Of a DNA stretch of 64,000 nucleotides, positions 44,100 to 52,992 are shown piece by piece. The stretch's first letter is position 1. The number at the start of each line of letters is the position of its first letter. Source of the stretch: Bacillota bacterium (GTDB lineage: Bacteria; Bacillota; Clostridia; Acetivibrionales; DSM-27016); the NCBI GenBank assembly GCA_023390115.1, contig JAEWDM010000011.1:1-64000 (forward strand). Reading direction: 5' to 3'. The notes under the pieces are model-generated. The model was not told where the DNA came from, ran no database searches, and saw nothing but the letters and a program-made list of their open reading frames with translations. The translations under genes and the position numbers were made by a program.

Positions 44100-44965
44100 G
44101 TGAAGGCACAATAAATAGTGGCACAATAAGCGGCGGCACATTATATCTTGTAGCAACGCCGATAGGAAATCTTGAAGATATTACTATCAGGGCTTTAAAC
44201 ATTCTTAAAGAGGTGGATTTGATAGCCGCGGAGGATACAAGAGAGGCAATGAAGCTGCTTAATCATTTCGATATAAGAAAGCCCATGGTAAGCTATTATG
44301 AGCATAATAAGGCCGAAAAGGGAAATTATCTGGTTCGGCTGCTTCTTGAGGGAAAGGATATTGCGGTGGTATCAGACGCGGGAACTCCGGGGATATCCGA
44401 TCCGGGCGAGGACCTGGTCAGGCTGGCTATGCAGAGCAATATAAAGGTGAGCATGGCTCCGGGGCCTGTTGCCGCAATTATGGGGCTGGTATTGTCGGGA
44501 ATGCCGACGGGACGCTTTGTATTTGAAGGCTTTCTGCCAATGAATAAAAAGCAGAGAAAGCAAAGGATTTCCGCTTTGAAGGAAGAGATCAGAACAATAA
44601 TTTTATATGAGGCCCCTCATAAATTGACGTATACCCTAAATGACTTATATGAAGCTCTGGGGGATAGAAATATAACCATTGCAAGAGAGCTGACAAAGAG
44701 ATATGAAGAGATTTTCAACTGTACGCTGTCCCAGGCCATGGATAAATATTCCGCCACCTCTCCGAGGGGCGAATTTGTTCTTATACTTGAGGGTACCGAT
44801 GCTTTTGAGCTTGACCGGGAGGAAAAAAGGAAGTGGGAGAACATTAGCATAAAAGAGCATGTGGATATTTATATATCCGGCGGAATGGATAAGAAGGATG
44901 CCATTAAGAAGGCCGCAGACGACAGGGGCCTGAGCAAAAGGGATGTTTACAATGCCTTGCTCTAA
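44096..44965 (+). CDS. rsmI: 16S rRNA 2'-O-ribose C1402 methyltransferase
   Basis: A 289-residue RsmI: YLVATPIGNLEDIT, AEDTREAMKLL, SDAGTPGISDPGEDL and PSGLPTGRF-like SGMPTGRFVFEGF. ATG 44096 follows GAGGTG by five bases. It methylates the decoding centre of 16S rRNA. A strong terminator follows. Confidence 0.97.
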   Translation: MSEGTINSGTISGGTLYLVATPIGNLEDITIRALNILKEVDLIAAEDTREAMKLLNHFDIRKPMVSYYEHNKAEKGNYLVRLLLEGKDIAVVSDAGTPGISDPGEDLVRLAMQSNIKVSMAPGPVAAIMGLVLSGMPTGRFVFEGFLPMNKKQRKQRISALKEEIRTIILYEAPHKLTYTLNDLYEALGDRNITIARELTKRYEEIFNCTLSQAMDKYSATSPRGEFVLILEGTDAFELDREEKRKWENISIKEHVDIYISGGMDKKDAIKKAADDRGLSKRDVYNALL

Positions 44966-44994
44966 GAACAGGCAGGCGTAAAAGGAAGATTTTT

Positions 44995-45042
44995 AATATT
45001 AAAAGACGGCCTTTTATTTTTAAAAGGCCGTCTTTTAATATT
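44995..45042. terminator. Strong bidirectional terminator after rsmI
   Basis: Perfect 22-base arms, 44995-45016 and 45021-45042, around a TTTT loop, with A and T tracts on the outer sides and the core AAAAGACGGCCTTTT. Confidence 0.95.
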
Positions 45043-45174
45043 TTAAGTCCTGTCTATTATGTCTTGTGCCTTGCAATAGAATGCTTTTTCGGCAATCAAG
45101 GAGCCTTAAATGGCGATTGCGGCACATAAGTGCAGCTACCTTAAATTGCGGGAAATTTGCCGTATTAAAAAGCA

Positions 45175-45414
45175 CTAGCTCTTTAATTCCTTCATGCAGC
45201 TTGGACAGATGTTTTTGCCCTTGTAGACTGTAACATCTTTGGCATCACCACAGAATATACATGCAGGCTCGTATTTTTTGAGAATAATGGTGGCTCCGTC
45301 AACATAGATCTCCAGTGCGTCTTTTTCAGCAATGTCGAGAGTTCTTCTAAGCTCTATAGGCAATACAACTCTCCCTAATTCGTCAACTTTTCTTACAATT
45401 CCAGTAGATTTCAT
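45175..45414 (-). CDS. abrB: AbrB/SpoVT-type transition-state regulator
   Basis: A 79-residue protein: GIVRKVDELGRVVLPIELRRTL is the swapped-hairpin DNA-binding domain; two CxxC motifs (CIFCGD, CPSCMK) form a small zinc ribbon at the C-terminus, common in clostridial members. It represses stationary-phase genes. AGGAGGAAGG precedes ATG. Confidence 0.93.
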   Translation of the reverse strand: MKSTGIVRKVDELGRVVLPIELRRTLDIAEKDALEIYVDGATIILKKYEPACIFCGDAKDVTVYKGKNICPSCMKELKS

Positions 45415-45789
45415 TTTCCTTCCTCCTAAATATTACAGTATTCGACAAAGTTCTTTAAAATCATAGTACCATAAATTCCAATAAACGTCAACAATTAATT
45501 TAAAAAAATTCAAAAAAATGTTATTGAAAACTTTCAATATGCGTATAAACCCGCATAAATAAAAGCATACAGACGTTTATTAGTAAGCGTTACATATATT
45601 ATATCCCAATTTTATGATGTTAAAAACAAAAAATATATAAATATATTAAATAATATATTACATATTTTAACTGGGAATGGAGATTTGAACGCTCTGCGAC
45701 ATAATTCGACACATATATTAATATGTAATGAACACGCGTTTATTGAATCTTCCAGCGGCTTTGCACATATAAATATATGGGGGTGTAGT
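45415..45789. other. Gap between abrB and spmA
   Basis: This 375-base AT-rich stretch holds the abrB promoter at 45463-45491 (minus: TTGACG, 17 bases, TACTAT). A CATACAGA at about 45566-45573 vaguely resembles a sigma-E -10 for spmA, without a good -35. A palindrome-like ATATAAATATAT lies before spmA. No gene is seen. Confidence 0.6.
45463..45491 (-). promoter_or_regulatory. Sigma-A promoter of abrB
   Basis: Minus strand TTGACG (45491-45486), 17-base spacer, TACTAT (45468-45463), about 50 bases upstream of the abrB start. Confidence 0.7.
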
Positions 45790-46371
45790 ATGCTTAATTA
45801 TGTATGGGCTGTTATGCTCATAACGGGTTTTTTAGTGGGAATTATGAATGGAAAGGCACATCTGGTAACTCAGGCTGCCATCAGCTCGGCGAAGGATGCA
45901 ATAGAGCTTTGCATAGGGCTGTTAGGGGTAATGTGCCTATGGACAGGACTTATGAATGTAGCGGAAAAAAGCGGTCTTGTAAGGTATATATCACGGCTTA
46001 TAAGGCCCGCCGTAAAATTCCTGTTTCCGGGAATTCCTGAAAGGCATCCGGCGATTGCGGCTATTGTAATGAACTTTACGGCCAATTTCTTAGGTCTTGG
46101 CAATGCCGCCACTCCATTGGGATTAAAGGCAATGAATGAAATGCAGAAGCTAAATGCCCGAAAGGAAACGGCTACAGATTCAATGTGCATGTTTCTTGTT
46201 TTAAATACCTCGGCAATACAGCTTGTACCTGCCACAATTATTGCGGTGAGGTCTGCGGCAGGCTCTGTCAATCCCTCGGAGATTATTGTGCCCATATGGC
46301 TGGCTACCATATGCGCCAGCATTGCGGGAATAACATCCGCCAAGCTGCTGTCAAAGCTGCATGGAAAATAA
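45790..46371 (+). CDS. spmA: Spore maturation protein A
   Basis: A 193-residue membrane protein of the nucleoside-recognition gate family: FTANFLGLGNAATPLGLKAM is the signature and several hydrophobic helices are present. Together with SpmB it promotes spore core dehydration. ATG 45790 follows GGGGGTGT; an in-frame start at 45685 has no ribosome site. Confidence 0.95.
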   Translation: MLNYVWAVMLITGFLVGIMNGKAHLVTQAAISSAKDAIELCIGLLGVMCLWTGLMNVAEKSGLVRYISRLIRPAVKFLFPGIPERHPAIAAIVMNFTANFLGLGNAATPLGLKAMNEMQKLNARKETATDSMCMFLVLNTSAIQLVPATIIAVRSAAGSVNPSEIIVPIWLATICASIAGITSAKLLSKLHGK

Positions 46372-46383
46372 GGGGAAAAATTT

Positions 46384-46917
46384 ATGGAAATAATGAATAT
46401 GCTTTCATCTTATGCCGTGCCTGTGATTTTTCTTGGTATACTTTCAATTGGAATGTATAAGGACGTAAAGGTGTACGATGTTTTTATAGAGGGGGCAAAG
46501 GAAGGAATATCTACGATTGTGCGCATTATTCCCTCTCTTGTGGGGCTTATGGTAGCCGTCGGAGTATTCAGGGCATCGGGAGCTCTCGACCTTCTGATCT
46601 ATGCAGTAAACCCTGTTGTGAGATATCTTGGAATACCCACGCAGACAATTCCTCTTGCACTTCTGCGCCCCGTTTCAGGCAGTGCGTCTCTTGCATTGGT
46701 GTCTGATATATTGAAGGCCAATGGGCCTGATTCCTTTGTAGGAAGAGTGGCATCCACTATGATGGGATCCACCGAAACTATTTTTTATACCCTTGCGGTT
46801 TATTTTGGGGCAGTAGGAATTAAAAATATAAGGTATACCCTTGCTGCGGCATTATTTGCCGATTTAATCAGTGTTATGGCATCTGTATGGGTATGCGCCC
46901 TGTTCTTTGGGAAATAA
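46384..46917 (+). CDS. spmB: Spore maturation protein B
   Basis: A 177-residue gate-family membrane protein: IIPSLVGLMVAVGVFRASGAL, PLALLRPVSGSASLALVSDI and STMMGSTETIFYTLAVYFG. It starts 12 bases after spmA, in the same operon. The pair is strong evidence for an endospore former. Confidence 0.95.
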   Translation: MEIMNMLSSYAVPVIFLGILSIGMYKDVKVYDVFIEGAKEGISTIVRIIPSLVGLMVAVGVFRASGALDLLIYAVNPVVRYLGIPTQTIPLALLRPVSGSASLALVSDILKANGPDSFVGRVASTMMGSTETIFYTLAVYFGAVGIKNIRYTLAAALFADLISVMASVWVCALFFGK

Positions 46918-47029
46918 TTCAAACCGGTTTCCTTAACAAATGGTTATATATATAAATTTTGTGGGCAAACTATAGCAGACAGGTTGTTGTTTCACAGCCT
47001 ATAATATTTAAACCTGCAGGAGGGTAAAC

Positions 47030-48031
47030 TTGACTGTTGCACACGAAAGAGTAGGGCGGAATTACAGCGGCATTAAGCCCGATATGTATGAAATCATTGA
47101 CATGGAAACAGTTGAAAGGGATCTGTATAATATATTGTCCGACAGTAAAGGGTGCGTCAGAGAAATGTGCAGTCATATAATGAGTGCGGGAGGCAAAAGA
47201 ATAAGACCATTGCTTGTGATGTGCTGCGGTCTGGCATTCTCGTCCCAGAGTACCGAGCTTATACATGCCGCATCGGCAGCAGAGCTTATACATATGGCAT
47301 CCCTTGTGCATGATGATATTATAGATAAATCTTGCATGAGGAGAAGCAGGCCGTCTATCAATAAATTATGGGGCAACCACTTTGCGGTATTGTGCGGAGA
47401 TTACCTTTTTGCCAAGGCGTTTGGTATTTTAGCTCAGGACAGGCTTTTAAAAAGCATGAGCTATATGGTAGAGGCCGTCCAGAGCATGTGCAGGGGCGAA
47501 ATATCCCAGGCCCATGACCGCCACAGCCCCCGTGTGAATATGAAAAAGTACTATGAACGCATTTCAGAAAAGACCGCCATATTTTTGAAATGCTGCTGTA
47601 TGTCCGGAGCCGCGGCGGCGGGGGCGGATATTAGAAGTCTTGAGGCTATAGGAGAGTATGGGCTTAACCTTGGACTTGCATTTCAAATCGTGGATGACAT
47701 TCTTGATTTCTGCGGAAATGCCGATATTATGGGAAAACCCAAGGGAGAAGATCTTTGCCAGGGAAATATCACAATACCCATAGTGATTTTACAGAAAAAT
47801 CAGAAATATGCCGAATGGATTAACGGAGTAATAAAGGGAAAGGCTTACCCGGAGGATGTAATGGATGAGGTTTTTAAGGCATTGGAAGACTCAGGCGCCA
47901 TTGCCGATTCCTTCCGTGCAGCGGGCAAGCATATTGCTAAAGCAAAAACAAGTCTTAAAGCACTTCCGGCTTCAAAATATACAGAGCTTCTTTTCAGACT
48001 TACGGATATTGTAAAATCAAGGATTAAATAG
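47030..48031 (+). CDS. Polyprenyl diphosphate synthase (heptaprenyl synthase-like)
   Basis: A 333-residue trans-prenyltransferase with both Asp-rich motifs (VHDDIIDK near 95 and QIVDDILDF near 222) plus GGKRIRPLL and GDYLFAKAF. It chain-elongates isopentenyl diphosphate; length specificity cannot be read. A HepS-like small subunit is not seen next to it. TTG start with GGAGG. It ends four bases before the convergent YtpB-type gene. Confidence 0.9.
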   Translation: MTVAHERVGRNYSGIKPDMYEIIDMETVERDLYNILSDSKGCVREMCSHIMSAGGKRIRPLLVMCCGLAFSSQSTELIHAASAAELIHMASLVHDDIIDKSCMRRSRPSINKLWGNHFAVLCGDYLFAKAFGILAQDRLLKSMSYMVEAVQSMCRGEISQAHDRHSPRVNMKKYYERISEKTAIFLKCCCMSGAAAAGADIRSLEAIGEYGLNLGLAFQIVDDILDFCGNADIMGKPKGEDLCQGNITIPIVILQKNQKYAEWINGVIKGKAYPEDVMDEVFKALEDSGAIADSFRAAGKHIAKAKTSLKALPASKYTELLFRLTDIVKSRIK

Positions 48032-48035
48032 AGTC

Positions 48036-49073
48036 TTATATTATGCTGGCGGCTCTTAAAAGCCTGCAAATATTATAATAAAGACCTGCTTTGACTCCGG
48101 ATTGCGTTATGAGCCCTCTGACGGGCTGTCCTTGCATTTTTCCGGAGACTTTAGGGTCGGACAGGTACATCGAGAGAAGACCTTTTATTACCGTCATATG
48201 GAATTTTGGATAGCGAAGCCTTGAGCAGCTCTCTGTTGATTGCCGGATAAAATATTGCATTCTCTCGCGGCAATGCATTAAATCTCTGTAATAGCAGGTA
48301 AAATTCAGTTCCCCTTCCCGGATATCCTCCTGAAGGTCTATATAGTAGTCAAGAAGTATATGCAGCCCCGAAACCCATGGGAAATAGGCACTGTCTACAC
48401 TGCTTACCTCAAGAGGCGACAGCGATGGGTCAAAGGCTAAGGCATACAGAATAAAAATGCCAAGTGTTGAGCCTGCCGCCGCGGAGTATTCCCAGCAGCT
48501 TATGCCGGGGTATTGCGAAAGATCGGCTTCGGCCCAGACCATAAGACGCTTCTCCCTTACCGACGGGTTAAGATGCTTAAAGGACTGCATCTCGGAGTAA
48601 CGCCGGACATAATACCTTATTTTATCTCTTACCAGATGATACGAGGGCAGCCCTGACAACTGGCTTTTAGCCTGCATTACAAGCTTTGTCAAATAGCCGC
48701 CGTCATTTTTATAGGGATAGTGCTTGTAATAGTCACCGGCAGGGCTTTCAGGGGTAACGGCATCAGACAGCGACAGGTGGAGGGAGAGAAAGGATTTTTC
48801 ATCATAAACTCCCGCCCTGTCACACAGGTTGTCAAGGTAATCGCTTATTGTCTGAAGGGATACGATAAATTTTATTGCCTTTTCGGTATCTATCCCGGGA
48901 TACAGTGAATAAATACTGCCGCCCTGGCAGTGGAATTTTTTGTCCCTTATGCTTGCCGCTGCCTGGTCCAGCAGCATTTGATCGCCTGCACCCGCGCAGT
49001 TTTTTTTCCACCGGGACAGTTCCTCGTCAACCTGAGGGAAAATATCCCTTACATATTTAAATATAAGCTTCAT
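48036..49073 (-). CDS. ytpB: YtpB-type terpene synthase (DUF2600)
   Basis: A 345-residue protein of the DUF2600 family, whose Bacillus member YtpB is tetraprenyl-beta-curcumene synthase. Seen: SDYLDNLCDRAG (Asp-rich site near 75), VWAEADLSQYPGISCWEYSAAAGSTLGIFILYALA (core, abbreviated) and DYYIDLQEDIREGELNF. It cyclises long prenyl diphosphates, for example C35, into sesquarterpene precursors. Its neighbour makes prenyl diphosphates, which fits. No SqhC-type cyclase is in the window. Confidence 0.85.
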   Translation of the reverse strand: MKLIFKYVRDIFPQVDEELSRWKKNCAGAGDQMLLDQAAASIRDKKFHCQGGSIYSLYPGIDTEKAIKFIVSLQTISDYLDNLCDRAGVYDEKSFLSLHLSLSDAVTPESPAGDYYKHYPYKNDGGYLTKLVMQAKSQLSGLPSYHLVRDKIRYYVRRYSEMQSFKHLNPSVREKRLMVWAEADLSQYPGISCWEYSAAAGSTLGIFILYALAFDPSLSPLEVSSVDSAYFPWVSGLHILLDYYIDLQEDIREGELNFTCYYRDLMHCRERMQYFIRQSTESCSRLRYPKFHMTVIKGLLSMYLSDPKVSGKMQGQPVRGLITQSGVKAGLYYNICRLLRAASII

Positions 49074-49142
49074 TCCGCTGTCATATTTCTTATTAATACT
49101 AAGCTTCCACCCTTCGACTTTTTTACTGAACCATTAATACCC

Positions 49143-49183
49143 TTGAAAAAATTGATCCGAATATGTATAGTATTACTATACAT
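49143..49183 (+). promoter_or_regulatory. metG promoter with palindromic operator candidate
   Basis: TTGAAA (49143-49148), 17 bases, TATAGT (49166-49171). ATGTATAGTA-T-TACTATACAT (49163-49183) is a perfect 10-base palindrome covering the -10 box. No T-box leader is present. Confidence 0.7.
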
Positions 49184-49203
49184 TGTAAAGGAGCATTTAT
49201 ATT

Positions 49204-51162
49204 ATGAGCAATAAAAAGTTTTATATTACAACACCTATATATTATCCCAGTGGAAAGCTTCATATAGGGCATTCCTATACGACTGTTGCTGCAGATGCCA
49301 TGTCAAGATATAAAAGGCTGAGGGGATATGATGTCATGTTCCTTACAGGTACCGATGAGCATGGACAGAAAATTCAGAGAAAGGCTGAGGAAAAGGGTAT
49401 TACCCCCAAGCAGTATGTTGATGAGATAGTAGATGGAATAAAAGACTTATGGAAGCTTATGAAAATTACAAATGACAGGTTTATAAGGACTACCGACAAG
49501 TACCATGAGGAAGTGGTTCAGAAAATATTTAAGAAGCTTTTTGATCAGGGAGATATATATAAAAGTGAATATGAGGGTTGGTATTGTACGCCCTGTGAAT
49601 CCTTCTGGACAAAGACGCAGCTTGCGGACGGTAAATGCCCCGATTGCGGGCGCGAGGTGGAGCTGACAAAGGAGGAAAGCTATTTTTTCAGGCTGTCAAA
49701 ATACCAGGACAGGTTAATTAAGCATATAGAGGATAATCCTGATTTTATACAGCCTGTTTCAAGGCAGAATGAAATGCTGGGCAACTTTTTAAGGCCCGGA
49801 CTGGAGGATTTATGCGTATCCAGGACAACCTTCAACTGGGGCATTCCCGTCAGCTTTGATGAAAAGCATGTGGTATATGTATGGATTGATGCTCTGTCCA
49901 ACTACATTACCGCTATGGGGTATATGGGAGATAATGAGGACGACTATATAAAATACTGGCCTGCGGATGTGCATCTTGTGGGGAAGGAAATTGTGCGCTT
50001 TCATACAATTATATGGCCTGCAATGCTTATGGCCCTGGGGCAGCCTCTTCCGAAGCAGATATTCGGACATGGATGGCTGCTTTTAGACGGCGGAAAGATG
50101 TCCAAGTCAAAGGGCAATGTCGTAGACCCCGCAATACTGATAGAAAAGTACGGGCTTGATTCAATAAGGTACTTTCTCTTGAGAGAGGTGCCCTTCGGAT
50201 CTGACGGCATATTTTCAAATGAGGCGCTTATAAACAGGATAAACTCCGATCTGGCAAATGACTTGGGGAACCTTGTAAGCAGAACGGTAGCTATGATAGA
50301 CAAGTACTTCGGAGGAAAGATTCCTTCCGTGAGGACTGACGGGGAGTTTGACGCTGAGCTTAAGGCGGTTTTGTCCTCAATGCCCCAAAGGGTAGAGGAG
50401 CTGATGGATAAAATGCAGTTCAGCTCTGCTCTTACGGAAATATGGACGGCTGTTTCCAGAACAAACAAATATATCGATGAGACAATGCCGTGGGCGCTTG
50501 CAAAGGATGAGACAAAAGCCGCAAGGCTCGCAGGTGTGATGTATAACCTTGCCGAGAGCATAAGAATAATATCTGTGCTGCTTCAGCCCTTTATGGTTGA
50601 AGCTCCCGCGAGAATATGGGCACAGCTTGGAATAGAGGAGGGCAGGCTGACCTCATGGGATGAGGGCAAGGCGTGGGGGCTTTACCCTGAGGGAATTTCA
50701 GTAAATAAGGGAGATATAATTTTCCCCAGAATAGATTTCAAAAAGGAAATGGAGGAGCTGGAAAAAATGTCGGAGGCTGAGACTGCTAAAAGGCAGGATA
50801 AATCCCCAGGCAAGGAAAAGCCCTCCGCTTCCCGGGGCGAAATGATCTCCATAGAGGATTTCTCCAAAATAGACTTAAGGGTTGCCAGGGTGTTGGAGGC
50901 GGAGAAGGTGGAAGGAGCGGATAAGCTGCTTAAGCTTAAGCTTGAGGTGGGAGATGAGGTCAGGCAGGTTGTATCCGGCATTGCTAAAAGCTATTCTCCG
51001 GAGGATATTGTGGGAAAGCATATAATACTTGTTGCAAATTTAAAGCCTGTAAAGCTAAGGGGAATAGAATCACAGGGAATGATCCTTGCGGCTTCCGATG
51101 ATAAGGAGCTGGTGCTTGCCACTGTTGACGGTATTATCGGGAGCGGCACAAGAGTAAGGTGA
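49204..51162 (+). CDS. metG: Methionyl-tRNA synthetase
   Basis: A 652-residue class Ia synthetase of the two-part type: HIGH at 20-23, a CxxC zinc insert (CTPCESFW, CPDCGREV), KMSKSKG near 300 and a C-terminal tRNA-binding domain after about 545 (IDLRVARVLEAEKVEGADKLLKL region). AAAGGAG precedes ATG. It charges tRNA(Met). Confidence 0.97.
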   Translation: MSNKKFYITTPIYYPSGKLHIGHSYTTVAADAMSRYKRLRGYDVMFLTGTDEHGQKIQRKAEEKGITPKQYVDEIVDGIKDLWKLMKITNDRFIRTTDKYHEEVVQKIFKKLFDQGDIYKSEYEGWYCTPCESFWTKTQLADGKCPDCGREVELTKEESYFFRLSKYQDRLIKHIEDNPDFIQPVSRQNEMLGNFLRPGLEDLCVSRTTFNWGIPVSFDEKHVVYVWIDALSNYITAMGYMGDNEDDYIKYWPADVHLVGKEIVRFHTIIWPAMLMALGQPLPKQIFGHGWLLLDGGKMSKSKGNVVDPAILIEKYGLDSIRYFLLREVPFGSDGIFSNEALINRINSDLANDLGNLVSRTVAMIDKYFGGKIPSVRTDGEFDAELKAVLSSMPQRVEELMDKMQFSSALTEIWTAVSRTNKYIDETMPWALAKDETKAARLAGVMYNLAESIRIISVLLQPFMVEAPARIWAQLGIEEGRLTSWDEGKAWGLYPEGISVNKGDIIFPRIDFKKEMEELEKMSEAETAKRQDKSPGKEKPSASRGEMISIEDFSKIDLRVARVLEAEKVEGADKLLKLKLEVGDEVRQVVSGIAKSYSPEDIVGKHIILVANLKPVKLRGIESQGMILAASDDKELVLATVDGIIGSGTRVR

Positions 51163-51204
51163 GGAAAGAAAAAATTCTAAGAATCGGAATCATTTCTAAA
51201 GCCG

Positions 51205-51259
51205 GCCCTGTCCTAAGCTTTTCTCCCGGCAGCATCAGGAGAAGGGCCTAAGGCAGGGC
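51205..51259. other. Long imperfect hairpin between metG and tatD
   Basis: 22-base arms 51205-51226 and 51238-51259 pair with several G-U pairs around an 11-base loop (GCCCTG and CAGGGC at the outer ends). No T-run follows. May be a terminator or a processed structure. The gap 51163-51366 holds no gene. Confidence 0.5.
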
Positions 51260-51366
51260 TGCACCGGAATAAAAAGATTTGTCGGTATGTTAAATTTGAT
51301 ATATAATATATTTATAGACAGCGCATTTTAGTTCGTTATCTATAAACACCGTTGAGGAGAATATTT

Positions 51367-52137
51367 ATGCTGTTTGATTCACATGCACATTATGACGACC
51401 CCAAATTTGATGCAGACAGGAACAGTGTAATTGAAAGGGCCAGAGAAGCAGGAGTTTCATATATATTAAATGCTTCCTCAAACATGTCGTCGGCAGTTGA
51501 AACTGTTTCTATCGCACAGGAATTTGATTTTATTTATGCTGCCGTAGGAATTCACCCTCATAACGTTCATGAAATTAATGAAAATATATTAAACGCCATA
51601 CAGGACTTTGCATCTCACAATAAGGTTGTCGCAATAGGTGAAATAGGCCTTGATTATTATTACGATACCTCCCCCAGGGATTTGCAGAAATACTGGTTTG
51701 CCAGACAGCTCAGTCTTGCCGGGGAGCTTGGACTGCCTGTAATTATTCATGACAGAGAAGCCCATGAGGACACGATGGATATAATTAAGAGTGAGAACTC
51801 CAAAGAGACCGGAGGAGTTTTTCATTGCTATTCGGGAAGTGTTGAAATGGCACGGGACGTTCTTGACAACAATTTTTATATTTCTATTGGGGGAGCGGTA
51901 ACCTTCAAAAATGCAAGGAAAGCAATTGAGGTTGTAAATTATGTCCCAATGGACAGGCTTCTTATTGAGACTGATTGCCCTTATATGACTCCGGAGCCCT
52001 ATAGAGGAAAGAGAAATGATTCGGGGTATGTAGGTCTTGTGGCGCAAAAAATAGCGGATATAAAGGGGCTTACATATGAGCAGGTGGCTTATGCAACAAC
52101 TGAAAACGCAAAAAGGCTGTTTAATATAAATGCCTGA
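51367..52137 (+). CDS. tatD: TatD-family metal-dependent DNase
   Basis: A 256-residue TIM-barrel hydrolase: LFDSHAHYDD (metal site), GIHPHNV, GEIGLDYY, VIIHDREAHEDT and LIETDCPYMTPEP. It is a 3'-5' exonuclease in DNA repair. ATG 51367 follows GAGGAG by eight bases. It lies in the conserved metG-tatD-yabE-rsmA cluster. Confidence 0.96.
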   Translation: MLFDSHAHYDDPKFDADRNSVIERAREAGVSYILNASSNMSSAVETVSIAQEFDFIYAAVGIHPHNVHEINENILNAIQDFASHNKVVAIGEIGLDYYYDTSPRDLQKYWFARQLSLAGELGLPVIIHDREAHEDTMDIIKSENSKETGGVFHCYSGSVEMARDVLDNNFYISIGGAVTFKNARKAIEVVNYVPMDRLLIETDCPYMTPEPYRGKRNDSGYVGLVAQKIADIKGLTYEQVAYATTENAKRLFNINA

Positions 52138-52158
52138 AGCTTAAATGTGGGGTGGCTT

Positions 52159-52860
52159 ATGAAAAAACTTGTGCTGGTTCTGGTATGTACTATTCTTATG
52201 ACTGTGTTTTTGGCATTTAATTACCTTCTGTGGGACAAAAAGCAGAATACTGAAAGTCTTAAAACTCTTGAATATTCAAATGAGAATAAGGATGCTACCA
52301 TTGACGCTCTGGGAAGGCAGATTAAAAATCTTGAGGACTCGGCAAGAGACTTAGAGAGCCGTGTGAATGTACTCGAGAGCAGCAATAGTGAGCTGCAGAA
52401 GGAAAAGGATGAGCTGATAAAAAAGCAGGCGGAGGATGAAAAGCTTCTGAAGGAGAAAAGCGACATAATTGATGTGCTTAAGAACCAGATGGATCTGAAG
52501 CCCCTGGAGGCGGTCGTAAAAAATTGGGTACAGGGCGTGGACGAAGGGCAGTACGACATTTCATATAAGCTGGAGGCGGAGCATTTTAAGGAAAATGGAG
52601 ATATATTAAGCCAGGCCGAATATGCGGATCAGTATAAAAAAATTATTAACAGCATAAAGCTTAAGTCAATAAAGCTCCAAGCACAGGAAAGCGGCAATGA
52701 TGCGGCAAACGGACGTATAGCTCTTGAGACCGAGCTTGAAGTCAAGCTGGCGGAAGGGGCCGGCGAATCGGAGTATTCCGAGGGAGTAAATAAAAGATTT
52801 TTTGAAATGACCTTTGACAAGGCAAAAAATCTCTGGCTTATTTCCGGTATTTCTGCCTGA
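52159..52860 (+). CDS. Membrane-anchored coiled-coil protein, unknown function
   Basis: A 233-residue protein: an N-terminal membrane helix (about 4-20) as signal anchor, a charged coiled coil at about 35-115 with heptad Leu/Ile (LGRQIKNLEDSARDLESRV) and a soluble C-terminal domain (about 118-233) with alternating helices and strands. GGGGTGG precedes ATG 52159. No family is recognised; the layout suggests a surface protein. It follows tatD by 21 bases. Confidence 0.72.
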   Translation: MKKLVLVLVCTILMTVFLAFNYLLWDKKQNTESLKTLEYSNENKDATIDALGRQIKNLEDSARDLESRVNVLESSNSELQKEKDELIKKQAEDEKLLKEKSDIIDVLKNQMDLKPLEAVVKNWVQGVDEGQYDISYKLEAEHFKENGDILSQAEYADQYKKIINSIKLKSIKLQAQESGNDAANGRIALETELEVKLAEGAGESEYSEGVNKRFFEMTFDKAKNLWLISGISA

Positions 52861-52992
52861 ACCTGTTAATAAGCAGTATCTTTCCGTAAGTGAACGCTTC
52901 TTTTAAGAGTATGGAAGGCTTATCACCAATTTATCTTCGGGACATATAATGGTTAGTGTAATAACAGAAAATTATGTTCCGGAGGTATTTTT

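Noticed and set aside
45540..45700. Sigma-E promoter for spmA
   Set aside because: CATACAGA resembles a -10 but the matching -35 has poor sequence and spacing, and it is about 220 bases from the gene.
49074..49203. T-box leader before metG
   Set aside because: No T-box sequence, specifier stem or terminator is present; only a promoter with a palindrome.
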